The notes under the pieces are model-generated. The model was given only the letters and a program-made list of their open reading frames with translations. It did not search any database and was not told the DNA's origin. From an uncultured Gemmata sp. (lineage in GTDB: Bacteria > Planctomycetota > Planctomycetia > Gemmatales > Gemmataceae): a stretch of DNA of 64,000 bases. The position numbers and the translations under genes are program-made. Below are positions 8,406-17,546 of the stretch, in pieces; position 1 is the stretch's first letter; each line of letters starts with the position of its first letter. The stretch spans positions 1 through 64,000 of the forward strand of contig CALDUT010000019.1 of assembly GCA_937924775.1 (NCBI GenBank), in the 5' to 3' direction.

Positions 8406-11400
8406 ATGAAGAACCTGTTGTTGTTGTTATCGCTACTGAGCCTTCTAGGTCTCACGGCATCGGGCTTCGGCCAAGAGCGCAAGCCGGTGCGGTTGTTCGC
8501 TGAAGCCGAGGATTTCACGGTCACCGCGCCGGGCTGGAAGGTGTTGCCCTTCCGGGACAACTACTACGCCGGCACCTTCGCTATCACGTTTTTGTCGCGG
8601 ATGGGTTGCCTCAGCGCGGGGGAGCTGGCCGACGACCAAAAAGCTATTGCCGAGCAAACGATCACGATTCCCTACGCTGACACTTACGAACTGTTGGTGC
8701 GTTATGAACAGCCGTTTCAATTCAGCGTCGAATTCACCATAGAGGTGGAACAAGGCGGTAAAGTGGTGGCGAGTTTCCCCTGCGGTCGACTGGATCAGCC
8801 CAAGATTTGGGCCTTCAACAACCATCAGCGGGTGCCGATGGAACGCTACACGTGGAGCGGTACCGACAACATCGTCTGGCAACAACCGGGGAACGTCCAA
8901 CTCGCCGCCGGGGCGGCCAAACTCCGCCTCATCGCAACGGCGCAAAAAGATGGCGACAAACCCCGTATCAATGCCGCCCAGCGGAATGTCGATGTCATTT
9001 GCCTCACCAATGATACCGCGGGGATGGAAGCCCAAAAGAAGGCCAAATATCTCGAATTCGATGGCTGGCTGGTCCAAGAGGGAGACTTGTTTGTCCGCTT
9101 CACCAACCCACAGGATGGCTTAGGTCCGTGCGTACCGGTGGTGGCCCCCTTCGAACAGGGGCAACATTCGCCGTATTACGTCCATATCCGTGACTGGCCG
9201 ACACAACAAGTGCTGAAAAGCGGCCGTACCGTGACAGCCACCCAATTCATCAACGTCGGTCCGCGTTCAGACCAGGTGAAGCCGGAAGTGTTAGCCAAAA
9301 TCGTCGAACTGCCGCCGGGAGCCATCCCAGAGTCCGAATACTTGCAACCCGGCGACACCAGCGGCTGGGTGCCTCTGGGTCCGGTCATTGACGCCCTGCA
9401 CCACTGTCAGTGGTTTCCCAAAGCCATTTACAAAGCGAAAGTCAATAATACCATCGACTTACGACTCGAATTCGGGGTTCCCGACGGCCGCGGGGGCATC
9501 CGCGTGGTGAAGGATATTCGCGTCCGTGGCCCGGCCCAAAACCTCTCTCCGGCCTGCTTCGACATTCCCGGGTGTGTTCATCCCAATCCCGATCTGCTGG
9601 CCGCGATGCGAAAACGCTATTGGGTGCCAGAAATTCGCACCCAGAAAGAGGTTCTAGATTGGCTCAACGCGGAAGTGGCCAAATTCCCCAAAATCGGCCG
9701 CGTGCCCCAGCGATTCCCGATTTACAACATTATGGGCTTCAGCGGGGCCCTGAATGCCTTCCCCGAAGCGAAACAATTGGCTTTGGCACTCGGCGACAAT
9801 ACCGCGGTGAATGCCGCCGGCAAGAAGCGGGAGTTGGTAGCCCACTGGAGTGATCCATCGGTGGAGTGGATCAAAAAGCAGGAAGCCAGCCGCAAAAATG
9901 GATTCGACGATCTTTTCATCGTCAGTTACGGCGATGAAATTCACCTCCCGGCCATTCCTTTGAAAGATGATGAGTTCGCCCGATGGCTGAACGATCGCGG
10001 CATCGCAGTGGAAGGAGAAGTGAAGTACACCACCGACAAGAAACATCCCCTTTACTACTATTCGCAAATCGCGGCCAAAGAAAAGGGAGCCGCCAAGTAC
10101 GCCGCCGGTACTGCGTATTACCTCGCCAAAGGTGTCCGCACGGGGGCCAACTACTCCCCACATGCCAACTATCTGGTCACGGAGATCGACTACATCCGTC
10201 CCTTCAAACTCAAAGCCATGTCGATGCCGTGGACGGAAGACTACGCGTGGCAGATTGCCGAATTCAGCCCGCAGGTGGTCGGATATTTGGTCAGCGGGTT
10301 GCGTGCCGGGGCGAAATACGACAATCTGCCCATCCACATGTATGTGATGCCGCACTCGCCCGGCCAAATTCCCAGCGAATTCCGCCAAAGTTTCTACACC
10401 AGCATCGCCCACGGGGCCAAGATCATCAACTACTTTTGCGCAACCCCCTCGGCCGTGGGCTATACCGAAAACTACGTTGATAGTTACGACTTGCCGATGT
10501 GGAAGGAAATCTACACCTGCACGCACGAAGCCGGCCTTTTCGAAGACTACATCCTCGATGGCCAGGTTCGCCCGGCCAAAGTCGGACTTCTCCTCTCGAG
10601 TACCGACGAAATCCTCACCGGGGTCAACAACTTCACTCTCGCGTTGCACAACAATGAACGCAAAGCGCTCTACTACGCCTTGCGGCATTCGCAAACGCCC
10701 GTCGATTTCCTCAGCGAAGACGACGTGATCGAAGGCCGAGCCAAGGACTACAAAGTCATCTATCTGACGCAGCAATATTTGCACTCGAAGTGCTTGGAGG
10801 CCTTGCAGAAATGGTGCGAAGCCGGGGGCACCGTGGTGGCGATGGCCGGCGGCGGCTTCTGGAACGAATTCCAGAAGGAAAACCCGGCCGCAGAGAAGTT
10901 CTACGGGGCCACAGGGCTGAAAATCGACACCGACCCCAAACTCGTCTCTCAATATCTGACCAAAGAGAACGTCCCGTTTCTCGCCAAGCACGACTTACCC
11001 CGCTACGAGCCGATCGACACGGTGCAGTGGTGTATCCGCGGATTGCCGAAAGTCGAACCGGCCCCCAATCCGGTGCCCGAGCATATCTTCAATGTCCCAG
11101 TGATCGCGTGGAAACAGCCGCTGACAGTCAGCGATGGTACCGTGATTGGGAAATTCCAAGATGGTTCGCCCGCGGTGGTGATGAAACGGCATGGCGCGGG
11201 CCGGGCCATCCTGTTCGGTTTCTTACCGGGGCAAGCCTATCTGCAAAGCGGGCTGCCGCCTCGGCCAGTGGATCGCGGGGCGAACGCTGAAAGCTTCTCT
11301 CATTATCTGCCCACCTCCATGCGGCTGCCGCTCCTCGCCCGGCTGACCGACGATTTCCTCGGGCCCAACGCTGGCGACGCCAAACCGGTCATCACCACCG

Positions 11401-11648
11401 ATGGCCTGGTAGAAACCACCTGCATCGACACACCGGCTTCCAACGGCCAACCAGCCAAGCTAGCCGTACCGCTGATCAATTGGTCCGGGACCGCGATTCC
11501 GACCCTGACAGTTAGCATTCGGACCAAGAGCCCAGTGAGCAAAGTCCGCAGTGTGGAACGCGGCGAACTGAAATTCACGCCCCTCAAAGACGGAATCCAA
11601 CTGCAACTACCGCTGAAGGTCGCGGATATGCTACTGATCGATTTCTGA
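8406..11648 (+). CDS. large secreted glycosidase-like protein
   Basis: ATG at 8406 gives 1080 residues with a signal peptide (MKNLLLLLSLLSLLGLTASG). The N-terminal ~170 residues look like a beta-sandwich carbohydrate-binding type module (RLFAEAEDFTV, GLQ-type repeats of short strands). The centre could be a TIM-barrel-like region (SMPWTEDYAWQIAEFSPQVV, YVMPHSPGQIP). Near residues 740-830 the sequence turns into a class I amidotransferase-like beta-galactosidase trimerisation pattern (TPVDFLSEDDVIEG, VIYLTQQYLHSKCLEALQKW, GGTVVAMAGGG). I cannot name catalytic residues, so 'glycosidase' is inferred from the trimerisation-like domain only. It is followed at 77 nt by a secreted propeller, which suggests shared control. 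Confidence 0.6.
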   Translation: MKNLLLLLSLLSLLGLTASGFGQERKPVRLFAEAEDFTVTAPGWKVLPFRDNYYAGTFAITFLSRMGCLSAGELADDQKAIAEQTITIPYADTYELLVRYEQPFQFSVEFTIEVEQGGKVVASFPCGRLDQPKIWAFNNHQRVPMERYTWSGTDNIVWQQPGNVQLAAGAAKLRLIATAQKDGDKPRINAAQRNVDVICLTNDTAGMEAQKKAKYLEFDGWLVQEGDLFVRFTNPQDGLGPCVPVVAPFEQGQHSPYYVHIRDWPTQQVLKSGRTVTATQFINVGPRSDQVKPEVLAKIVELPPGAIPESEYLQPGDTSGWVPLGPVIDALHHCQWFPKAIYKAKVNNTIDLRLEFGVPDGRGGIRVVKDIRVRGPAQNLSPACFDIPGCVHPNPDLLAAMRKRYWVPEIRTQKEVLDWLNAEVAKFPKIGRVPQRFPIYNIMGFSGALNAFPEAKQLALALGDNTAVNAAGKKRELVAHWSDPSVEWIKKQEASRKNGFDDLFIVSYGDEIHLPAIPLKDDEFARWLNDRGIAVEGEVKYTTDKKHPLYYYSQIAAKEKGAAKYAAGTAYYLAKGVRTGANYSPHANYLVTEIDYIRPFKLKAMSMPWTEDYAWQIAEFSPQVVGYLVSGLRAGAKYDNLPIHMYVMPHSPGQIPSEFRQSFYTSIAHGAKIINYFCATPSAVGYTENYVDSYDLPMWKEIYTCTHEAGLFEDYILDGQVRPAKVGLLLSSTDEILTGVNNFTLALHNNERKALYYALRHSQTPVDFLSEDDVIEGRAKDYKVIYLTQQYLHSKCLEALQKWCEAGGTVVAMAGGGFWNEFQKENPAAEKFYGATGLKIDTDPKLVSQYLTKENVPFLAKHDLPRYEPIDTVQWCIRGLPKVEPAPNPVPEHIFNVPVIAWKQPLTVSDGTVIGKFQDGSPAVVMKRHGAGRAILFGFLPGQAYLQSGLPPRPVDRGANAESFSHYLPTSMRLPLLARLTDDFLGPNAGDAKPVITTDGLVETTCIDTPASNGQPAKLAVPLINWSGTAIPTLTVSIRTKSPVSKVRSVERGELKFTPLKDGIQLQLPLKVADMLLIDF

Positions 11649-11724
11649 TCACGTTTTCTGACCCGTTCTTCCTGAAGAGCTGGTTTGGACCCCCCCCATT
11701 AACATTACTATACAAATAAACAAA

Positions 11725-13023
11725 ATGATGATTCCCCGACCCCTACTGAGTCTGTTCACCCTGACCCTCCTGCCAAACCTAGCGTGGGGGCAGGGCCCGC
11801 CACCAGCAAAGGCTCCCTTCCCGTATGTGTGGGCCACAGCCTACCATGTTCTGCCCGGTACCCACACCGACGAATCCGGCTACTTCTCGCTTTGTGAAGG
11901 GCCCAATGGCAAGATCTACATCGGGACCGCGGCCTACGGCTTCAATGCCTACCTGGTCGAATTCGACCCTACAACCGGTCGGCAACGGATCGCCGTAGAT
12001 GTGAATAAAGCCTGCGGATTGGAAACCCCAGCCAAGCCGACTTACGCTGCCCAAGCCAAGATTCATACCCGCAACTTTGTGGCCCCCAGTGGCAAAATCT
12101 ACATCGGCAGCAAACAGGGTTACCGCCGCGACAAGAACGACACCGCGGACTACCCCGGCGGCTATGTGATGGTCTACGATCCGGCCACCGACACCACTGA
12201 AAACCTCGGGATGCCCTACCGGGGTGAAGGGGTCAACGATGTGACCGCAGATGAGAAAGCCGGTTTGGTGTACGTCGTCACTTGCGAAGATCATCATTGG
12301 ATGATTCTTGATCTCAAAACGAAGAAATATCGCGAGCCGGACCCCCATCTGCGGCTGACCCCCTACGCGCAAACGCTTTTGGACTATCGCGGCCGTGCCG
12401 TCGTTTTGACGCGCGACTTCCGACTGGCTCGCTTTGACCCGAAAACCCACCAACTGGAATTGCTCGAGCTGGTCTCTGACGGCCAACCGGTCGGGCGGGT
12501 TGACGACAACCTCGGCCCGGCGTGCTGGGCCATCACCACCGACGGGAAAACGGCTTACTTGGTGCGAATGTCGGATTCGACGCTCTTCCGCATCGACTTG
12601 GCCGCGGAGGGGAGGAAAATCCCGGTGGCGGATTTGGGGCGCATGATCGCCGGCAAAGGCTTCGACTCACGAGGTTCACTGATCGTTGGGCACGATGGGA
12701 AAGTCTACGCCCTGTATCGTGTCGATAACGACACTGGGTTCGGCAAGGGTTACCTGCACCATCTGGTGAGCTACGATCCCCAATCGCGCCAGATGCGGGA
12801 TCATGGAGTCTTGGGGGTGAAGAACCCCGATTGGTTCGACTTTTCGCCGGGTCCCAACGGCCGGCCAAAGCCGTGGACCCACGGCTTCCACAAACTGCCT
12901 GATGGCACTTATACCCCGCTCCACGCTCACATGGCGCTGATCCACGCCAAAGACGGAACCTTTTACGCTACCAGCATTTACCCCTTCACGCTCTTGCGGA
13001 TCGAGGCCAAAGCAGTGAAGTGA
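11725..13023 (+). CDS. secreted beta-propeller protein
   Basis: This 432-residue product has a signal peptide (MMIPRPLLSLFTLTLLPNLAWG) and then repeated strands with the spacing of a six- or seven-bladed propeller: GPNGKIYIGTAAYG, APSGKIYIGSKQGY, GLVYVVTCEDHHW, GKTAYLVRMSD, DGKVYALYRV, DGTFYATSIYP. Such propellers are found in lactonases and PQQ or sugar-binding proteins; no catalytic set can be seen. It follows the large glycosidase-like gene by 77 nt, with an AT-rich gap containing TACTATACAAAT before the start, so it may also have its own promoter. Confidence 0.65.
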   Translation: MMIPRPLLSLFTLTLLPNLAWGQGPPPAKAPFPYVWATAYHVLPGTHTDESGYFSLCEGPNGKIYIGTAAYGFNAYLVEFDPTTGRQRIAVDVNKACGLETPAKPTYAAQAKIHTRNFVAPSGKIYIGSKQGYRRDKNDTADYPGGYVMVYDPATDTTENLGMPYRGEGVNDVTADEKAGLVYVVTCEDHHWMILDLKTKKYREPDPHLRLTPYAQTLLDYRGRAVVLTRDFRLARFDPKTHQLELLELVSDGQPVGRVDDNLGPACWAITTDGKTAYLVRMSDSTLFRIDLAAEGRKIPVADLGRMIAGKGFDSRGSLIVGHDGKVYALYRVDNDTGFGKGYLHHLVSYDPQSRQMRDHGVLGVKNPDWFDFSPGPNGRPKPWTHGFHKLPDGTYTPLHAHMALIHAKDGTFYATSIYPFTLLRIEAKAVK

Positions 13024-13062
13024 CAGACGGCTGCGCTAGTTGTTCAGGGAAATGCTGTGTTT

Positions 13063-13100
13063 TCGTCGAAAAAAAGAAGGGCCGGTTGCCACAACCGGCC
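13063..13100 (-). terminator. intrinsic terminator for the rhodanese/CoADR operon
   Basis: GGCCGGTTG (13080-13088) and CAACCGGCC (13092-13100) form a perfect 9-bp stem with a 3-nt loop. Read on the minus strand it is followed by CTTCTTTTTTTC, the T tract expected just past the stop of the gene ending at 13144. Confidence 0.75.
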
Positions 13101-13143
13101 TTCGCGAATCGTCCTCTCCGGGTTGGCGGAAAGATGGGGTTAG

Positions 13144-14793
13144 CTACTGGGGGTTTTGCCCCGCGGCGAAGAGGCGGTAGGTTTTGTAGCCACCGCTGAG
13201 GTTGGACGCCTGAAAGCCGGATTGCAGCAAGATGCGGGTCGCGATGTAGCCCCGCTGGCCCACCTGGCAATACGGTAGAATCAACCGGTCTTTGGGCAAT
13301 TCCCCCAAGCGAGCGCGGAGTTCATCCACGGGAATATTCACCGCCCCCGGAACGTGTCCTGCGGCGAATTCCTCACGGGTGCGGACATCGAGCAACACGG
13401 CATCGATTTGCTCGCGGAGGGATTCCCAATCGGTTTGCGGATGGTCACCCCGCAAAAGCCCGCCGGCGACAAAACCGGCCATGTTGATGGGGTCTTTGGC
13501 CGAACCAAATTGCGGGGCGTAACACAATTCCATCTCTTCGAGATCAAAGACGGTTTGTCGAGCCTGGATCGCCACGGCGATCACATCAATCCGTTTATCC
13601 ACGCCCGCTCCGCCGATGCCTTGGGCCCCCCAAATACGACCAGTGGTCGGATCAAACAGCACCTTGAGTGTCATCGCTTCCGCCCCCGGGTAGTAACTGG
13701 CATGATGCGTGGGGTGGACGTAAACCTTGCGGTAGGGTTTGCACAGGCGTTTGAGGGTCTTTTCGGAAAGCCCGGTCATCGCGGCGGTGGTGTTGAAGAA
13801 CCCCAAAATCGCGGTTCCTTGTGTGCCGCGGTACTTGGTGCGCCGGCCCAGAGCATTTTCGGCGGCGATACGCCCTTGGCGGTTGGCCGGGCCCGCAAGC
13901 GGAATCTGCGTCGGTTCCCCCAGGACAAAATCCGTGGTTTCGATGGCATCGCCCACCGCGTAAATGTCCGGATCGCTCGTTTGCAGGTATTGATTAACGC
14001 GAATCCCACCCCGGGGGCCGACGTCGAGCTTCGCCTCCACGGCCAGCTTATTCTCCGGCCGCACGCCGATGCCGAAAATCACCACCTGCGCTATCCGCTT
14101 GGCTCCGGACGTGAGGGTTACTTCCAGGCCGTCGGTATGGGCGGCGATAGCCTCGGCACTTTGACCCAAAAGGACTTCGACACCCTTGTCCTTCATGGCC
14201 GCCACCAGTGGTGTCGTCATTTCGGCATCGAAGGGCGCCAGCACTTGCTCGTTGCGATCCAAAATGGTGGTAGCGATACCGCGATGGACGAAGTTTTCGG
14301 CCAATTCGATGCCGATGAAGCCTCCGCCCACAATCACCGCTTGCTTGACGCCGACATCCACCGCGTGTTTGATGCGGTCAGTATCCGCCAGGTTGCGCAA
14401 GGTGAAGACGTTGGGCAAATCCGCCCCAGGTATCGATGGCCGAATCGGTGCGGCCCCGGGTGCTAACAGCAGCTTGTCATAGCTTTCGTCATAGACACGG
14501 CCGCTGGCCAAGTCCCGAACACGCACGGTTTTCGCAGCCCGGTTGATGGCTTCCACTTCACTGCGTGTCCGCACAATCAGGCGGAAACGTTCCCGAAGCC
14601 GATCAGGGGAGGTGACCAGCAGCTTGTCGCGGCTGGCAATCACCCCACCGATGTGATATGGCAACCCGCAATTGGCGAAGGAAACATCCGGTCCGCGCTC
14701 GAAGATGACAATTTCGGCTTCTTCCGACAATCGACGGGCGCGAGCGGCGGCCGAGGCTCCGCCCGCGACACCGCCAACAATCACGAATTTCAT
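13144..14793 (-). CDS. CoA-disulfide reductase-like flavoprotein with C-terminal rhodanese
   Basis: The start is ATG at 14793, which shares one base with the TGA of the upstream rhodanese gene. The 549-residue protein opens with an FAD-binding GGVAGGASAAARARR (7-21), carries the single redox cysteine C42 in SFANCGLPYHIGG, a central NAD(P)H-binding VIVGGGFIGIELAEN, and a second FAD motif DIYAVGDAIE. After a dimerisation domain the last ~100 residues are a rhodanese with the persulfide cysteine C509 in CQVGQRG. This is the CoADR-RHD architecture, known to reduce CoA disulfide, polysulfide or related persulfides. Together with the upstream rhodanese and the ArsR regulator it suggests a sulfane-sulfur handling operon in the cytoplasm. 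Confidence 0.9.
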   Translation of the reverse strand: MKFVIVGGVAGGASAAARARRLSEEAEIVIFERGPDVSFANCGLPYHIGGVIASRDKLLVTSPDRLRERFRLIVRTRSEVEAINRAAKTVRVRDLASGRVYDESYDKLLLAPGAAPIRPSIPGADLPNVFTLRNLADTDRIKHAVDVGVKQAVIVGGGFIGIELAENFVHRGIATTILDRNEQVLAPFDAEMTTPLVAAMKDKGVEVLLGQSAEAIAAHTDGLEVTLTSGAKRIAQVVIFGIGVRPENKLAVEAKLDVGPRGGIRVNQYLQTSDPDIYAVGDAIETTDFVLGEPTQIPLAGPANRQGRIAAENALGRRTKYRGTQGTAILGFFNTTAAMTGLSEKTLKRLCKPYRKVYVHPTHHASYYPGAEAMTLKVLFDPTTGRIWGAQGIGGAGVDKRIDVIAVAIQARQTVFDLEEMELCYAPQFGSAKDPINMAGFVAGGLLRGDHPQTDWESLREQIDAVLLDVRTREEFAAGHVPGAVNIPVDELRARLGELPKDRLILPYCQVGQRGYIATRILLQSGFQASNLSGGYKTYRLFAAGQNPQ

Positions 14794-15443
14794 CAGTTGC
14801 CTCCGGCTTGAGGTTGAACGGCACACGCAGTCGCCGCGGGGACCGAGGATGCAGGCACAGCACAAGTCGCGGTAGTCACGGCCGGTGTGGGCACCGCGCA
14901 GCTTGAACCCGCCTCGAGTTGATTCCACGGCATCCGAGCCAGCAAGAGGGCCATACCACAAGTATCGGTGACTCCGGCAAAGACCAACCCTGCCCCCACG
15001 AACGCCGCGATGGCCAAGAACCCCGGATGGACCCACACCCCTAACGCAACGCCCAACAATACCAGAGAACCGGCGGCAATGCGAACCTGGCGTTCGAGCG
15101 AAATCGCTTTCGGGCCACGATTCACGGGCAAACCGGCGTTCACCCATGCACTGGTACCACCTTCGACATTGATAATGTTCGTAAACCCGGCGGCCAGGAA
15201 CTTTTCACAGGCTTGTTTGCCTCGCGATCCCGATTTACATATAATGTACAAAGGTTGATCTGCTGCCACAGTACGCGAAGCCATCACGGCTTTGGGGTCC
15301 AGTTCGGTCAGGGGGATGTTGCGGGCAAACGGGCAATGCACTTCGCGAAACTCCACCGGGGTTCGCACGTCAATAACTTCAACCGGCTCGCCGCGTTGTT
15401 TGCGGGCATACAATTCCGCGGGAGAAATGGTGGGTACGCTCAT
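14793..15443 (-). CDS. membrane-anchored rhodanese (YgaP-like)
   Basis: ATG at 15443 with AGGAGA seven nucleotides upstream gives 216 residues starting MSVPTISPAELYARKQRGEP. The rhodanese domain (about 1-110) carries EVIDVRTPVEF and the catalytic loop C69-KSGSRG. Two hydrophobic helices follow (LVLLGVALGVWV and LAIAAFVGAGLVFAGVT), the DUF2892-type pair seen in YgaP, then a Cys/Ala/Pro-rich tail with repeated CAVP motifs. It would move sulfane sulfur at the inner face of the membrane and hand it to the flavoprotein encoded directly downstream, with which it overlaps by one base. The Cys-rich tail is unusual and could bind metal or persulfide. Confidence 0.85.
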   Translation of the reverse strand: MSVPTISPAELYARKQRGEPVEVIDVRTPVEFREVHCPFARNIPLTELDPKAVMASRTVAADQPLYIICKSGSRGKQACEKFLAAGFTNIINVEGGTSAWVNAGLPVNRGPKAISLERQVRIAAGSLVLLGVALGVWVHPGFLAIAAFVGAGLVFAGVTDTCGMALLLARMPWNQLEAGSSCAVPTPAVTTATCAVPASSVPAATACAVQPQAGGN

Positions 15444-15544
15444 AATCATTCTCCTGAAAGGTTGATACATCGAGACTTCCGGACATCTCGAACCGAGAAA
15501 AAGGTTTCCAACCAGTAGAGGACTTTTCGGACACTCCGAAACTT

Positions 15545-15850
15545 TTACGACACCCCAAACCGGTGCCGGATGCACTGCATAAACTGTGCTAAGCACGGCT
15601 CGGTGATGGTGTAGTAAACATTACGGCCGTCGCGGTGAGGGGCGAGCAAGCCGCACCGTTGCATCAGCCGCAAATGCCCTGAAGCGATGTTACTCGGAAT
15701 GCCGCACGCTTCGGCCAGTTCCCCCACCGTATAGCGGTTATGGAGCAGCATTTCGACTATCCGTAAACGGTGCGGGTGTGCCAGAATCTTCAGGTACTCC
15801 GCGGCTTCTGTCAGCCGATCCAGAGGAAGGAGTGGTAACTCCGATGTCAT
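15545..15850 (-). CDS. ArsR/SmtB-family repressor
   Basis: A 101-residue winged-helix protein: LAHPHRLRIVEMLLHNRYTVGELAEA, then the recognition helix region GIPSNIASGHLRLMQRCGLL and wing HRDGRNVYYTI. It has few cysteines (C50, C66, C87, C93 approximately), so sensing by thiol oxidation or persulfidation, as in BigR/SqrR relatives, is possible but not proven. It is the first gene of an operon with the membrane rhodanese and the CoADR-rhodanese protein, and a palindrome overlaps its own promoter, so autorepression is likely. Confidence 0.85.
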   Translation of the reverse strand: MTSELPLLPLDRLTEAAEYLKILAHPHRLRIVEMLLHNRYTVGELAEACGIPSNIASGHLRLMQRCGLLAPHRDGRNVYYTITEPCLAQFMQCIRHRFGVS

Positions 15851-15869
15851 TTCTCAACCTCACTACTAC

Positions 15870-15897
15870 AATATATCTCGATATTTCGACATGTCAA
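15870..15897 (-). promoter_or_regulatory. sigma-70 promoter with overlapping ArsR operator
   Basis: On the minus strand TTGACA (15897-15892), a 16-nt spacer, and TATATT (15875-15870) make a near-consensus promoter ending about 20 nt before the arsR start codon. The spacer and -10 box carry the imperfect palindrome AATATCGAGATATATT, the AT-rich dyad type bound by ArsR repressors, so bound repressor would block RNA polymerase directly. Confidence 0.7.
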
Positions 15898-16099
15898 GAG
15901 ATAAATGCGTAACACACGTTCCAGAACCGCCCTTCAGAAGTCTCTGGAGCTGATACTCGCGACCGCGGGGCGGGTTTTCAGCAACCCTCTTTTTTTCCCA
16001 CTGAATTTTTATCTTCAGGAAAAAAGAGGCTGCGGATGGGAATGCCGCAGCTGAGATGAGATGGGTAAGTCACGGGCTTTGGGAGGAGGTTATTGTTGG

Positions 16100-16142
16100 T
16101 TGAGTCGCGGGTATGTGTCAGGATCGCACACCCGCGACTCAA
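16100..16142. other. 13-bp perfect hairpin
   Basis: TTGAGTCGCGGGT (16100-16112) and ACCCGCGACTCAA (16130-16142) form a perfect 13-bp stem around 17 nt. It lies 25 nt past the stop of the minus-strand DUF1552 gene but is not followed by a T tract on either strand, so it may protect the 3' end of the mRNA or act as a site for a protein rather than as a classic terminator. Confidence 0.6.
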
Positions 16143-16166
16143 TCAAATCCACTTATCCCAGCGTGG

Positions 16167-17486
16167 CTACACCAGCCCGGTGAGAACGCCGTCGCGGCAG
16201 AAGCTGGGGTTGCCGAAAGTCTTGATTTCGTGGCCGAAGGCGTGAGCGAAGGCCATCAAGAGCCGGTTGTGGGGCACTTTCCCGTATTTGAGCGAGCGAC
16301 CCATCTTGAAGTCTAGCCCCCCGCCGACCAACACAAACGGGATGTTGTCGAGCGTGTGCGAGTTGCCCTTGCCCAATTCGTTGGTCCAGACGATCAGGGT
16401 GTTATCCAGCAAGCTGCCGGGGCCGCCCGGTTCGGGGGTTTCCGCGAGCCGCTTGGCCAAGTACGCCACTTGCTCACAATACCACCTGTTGATTTTCACC
16501 AGCTTCTCTTGGGCGGGGAGATTGCTATCGGGTTCGTGCGACAGGGTATGGTGCCCCTCATCGACCCCCAGCCACTTCATCCGGGCGTTGCCGACCGAGT
16601 TGGTGATTTGGTAGGTGGCAACCCGGGCGAAGTCGGCCACGAAACTTTGGACCAACAGGTCGAGTTGCGTTTGGGAAATCTTGGGCATGTTGTCGTTGTC
16701 GCGACGGATGCCCGGTTCTAGTTGGGGCACGGGGTGTTCTTTGGCCGCGGCTTGCTGTTCTCGCAGTTCGCGTTCCATGTCGCGGACAAACGCCGCGTGT
16801 TCGTCGAGCAAGCGTTTGTCGGCGGCATCGACTTGTTCACTGACTTTCTTGAGATCGTCCTGGATAGCATCCAAAACGCTCGCGAGGGCTTGGTTGTCTT
16901 TGGCCCGACCGTAGAGTTTGTTGAACAGTTGGTAGGGGTCGTCGATGGGGGTGAGGGGTTTGTTGGGGCCGGCATAGCTCCAGCGGGTCCAAGTGTCGGC
17001 CCGTTCAGGCACCATCACGCCCAATTCGAGCGAGCCGAAGCGCGTCCGCGTCGCCGGGTTCTTTTGCAGGAAATTCTTGATTTCTTGATCGATGGAGATG
17101 CCCTTAGACCAACCGGCGGGGGTGTCGGAACCACCTTGGATATTACCGGGGAACAGTTCAATACCGGTCAGCAGGCAGCCAATCCCACGCATGTGGCCAT
17201 CGCCATCGCCGCGGATGCGGTCGCAGACCCCGTGTAGCACCAACATCTGCTTTTTGAACGGTTCCAGCGGTGTCAGAATGGGCTTCAGTCGGAAGTTCTC
17301 GCCGACTTCATCGGGCCAGAAGTCGTTGGGAACGATCCCATTGGGGCTGAAGATGAAGACAATCCGTTTTTTCCGCTGCGTCTGATTGGCGAAGCCGAGG
17401 CTGGGCAAATTCATCACAAACGGCAGGGCGGCAGCGCTGAGGCCCATGTCGCGGAGGAATTCGCGGCGGCTGCGGGTAACCGGCAT
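16167..17486 (-). CDS. DUF1552 family secreted protein
   Basis: ATG at 17486 with GGAG upstream gives 439 residues. The leader [20 protein letters not shown] is a Tat-type signal. DUF1552 patterns are clear: [36 protein letters not shown], and the C-terminal [20 protein letters not shown]. The family shares the alkaline-phosphatase-like fold with DUF1501 and is normally paired, as here, with a DUF1592/1588/1585 cytochrome protein encoded 60 nt upstream on the same strand. Function unproven; presumably periplasmic. Confidence 0.88.
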   Translation of the reverse strand: MPVTRSRREFLRDMGLSAAALPFVMNLPSLGFANQTQRKKRIVFIFSPNGIVPNDFWPDEVGENFRLKPILTPLEPFKKQMLVLHGVCDRIRGDGDGHMRGIGCLLTGIELFPGNIQGGSDTPAGWSKGISIDQEIKNFLQKNPATRTRFGSLELGVMVPERADTWTRWSYAGPNKPLTPIDDPYQLFNKLYGRAKDNQALASVLDAIQDDLKKVSEQVDAADKRLLDEHAAFVRDMERELREQQAAAKEHPVPQLEPGIRRDNDNMPKISQTQLDLLVQSFVADFARVATYQITNSVGNARMKWLGVDEGHHTLSHEPDSNLPAQEKLVKINRWYCEQVAYLAKRLAETPEPGGPGSLLDNTLIVWTNELGKGNSHTLDNIPFVLVGGGLDFKMGRSLKYGKVPHNRLLMAFAHAFGHEIKTFGNPSFCRDGVLTGLV

Positions 17487-17546
17487 AGATAAGCTCCGAA
17501 GGTGGGACACAAACGGCAGGACGAACAATCTTGGGCAGGGACTCCA

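Noticed and set aside
9654-10991. 445-codon minus-strand open frame
   Set aside because: Antisense shadow of the large glycosidase-like gene, whose frame has a signal peptide and domain-like structure.
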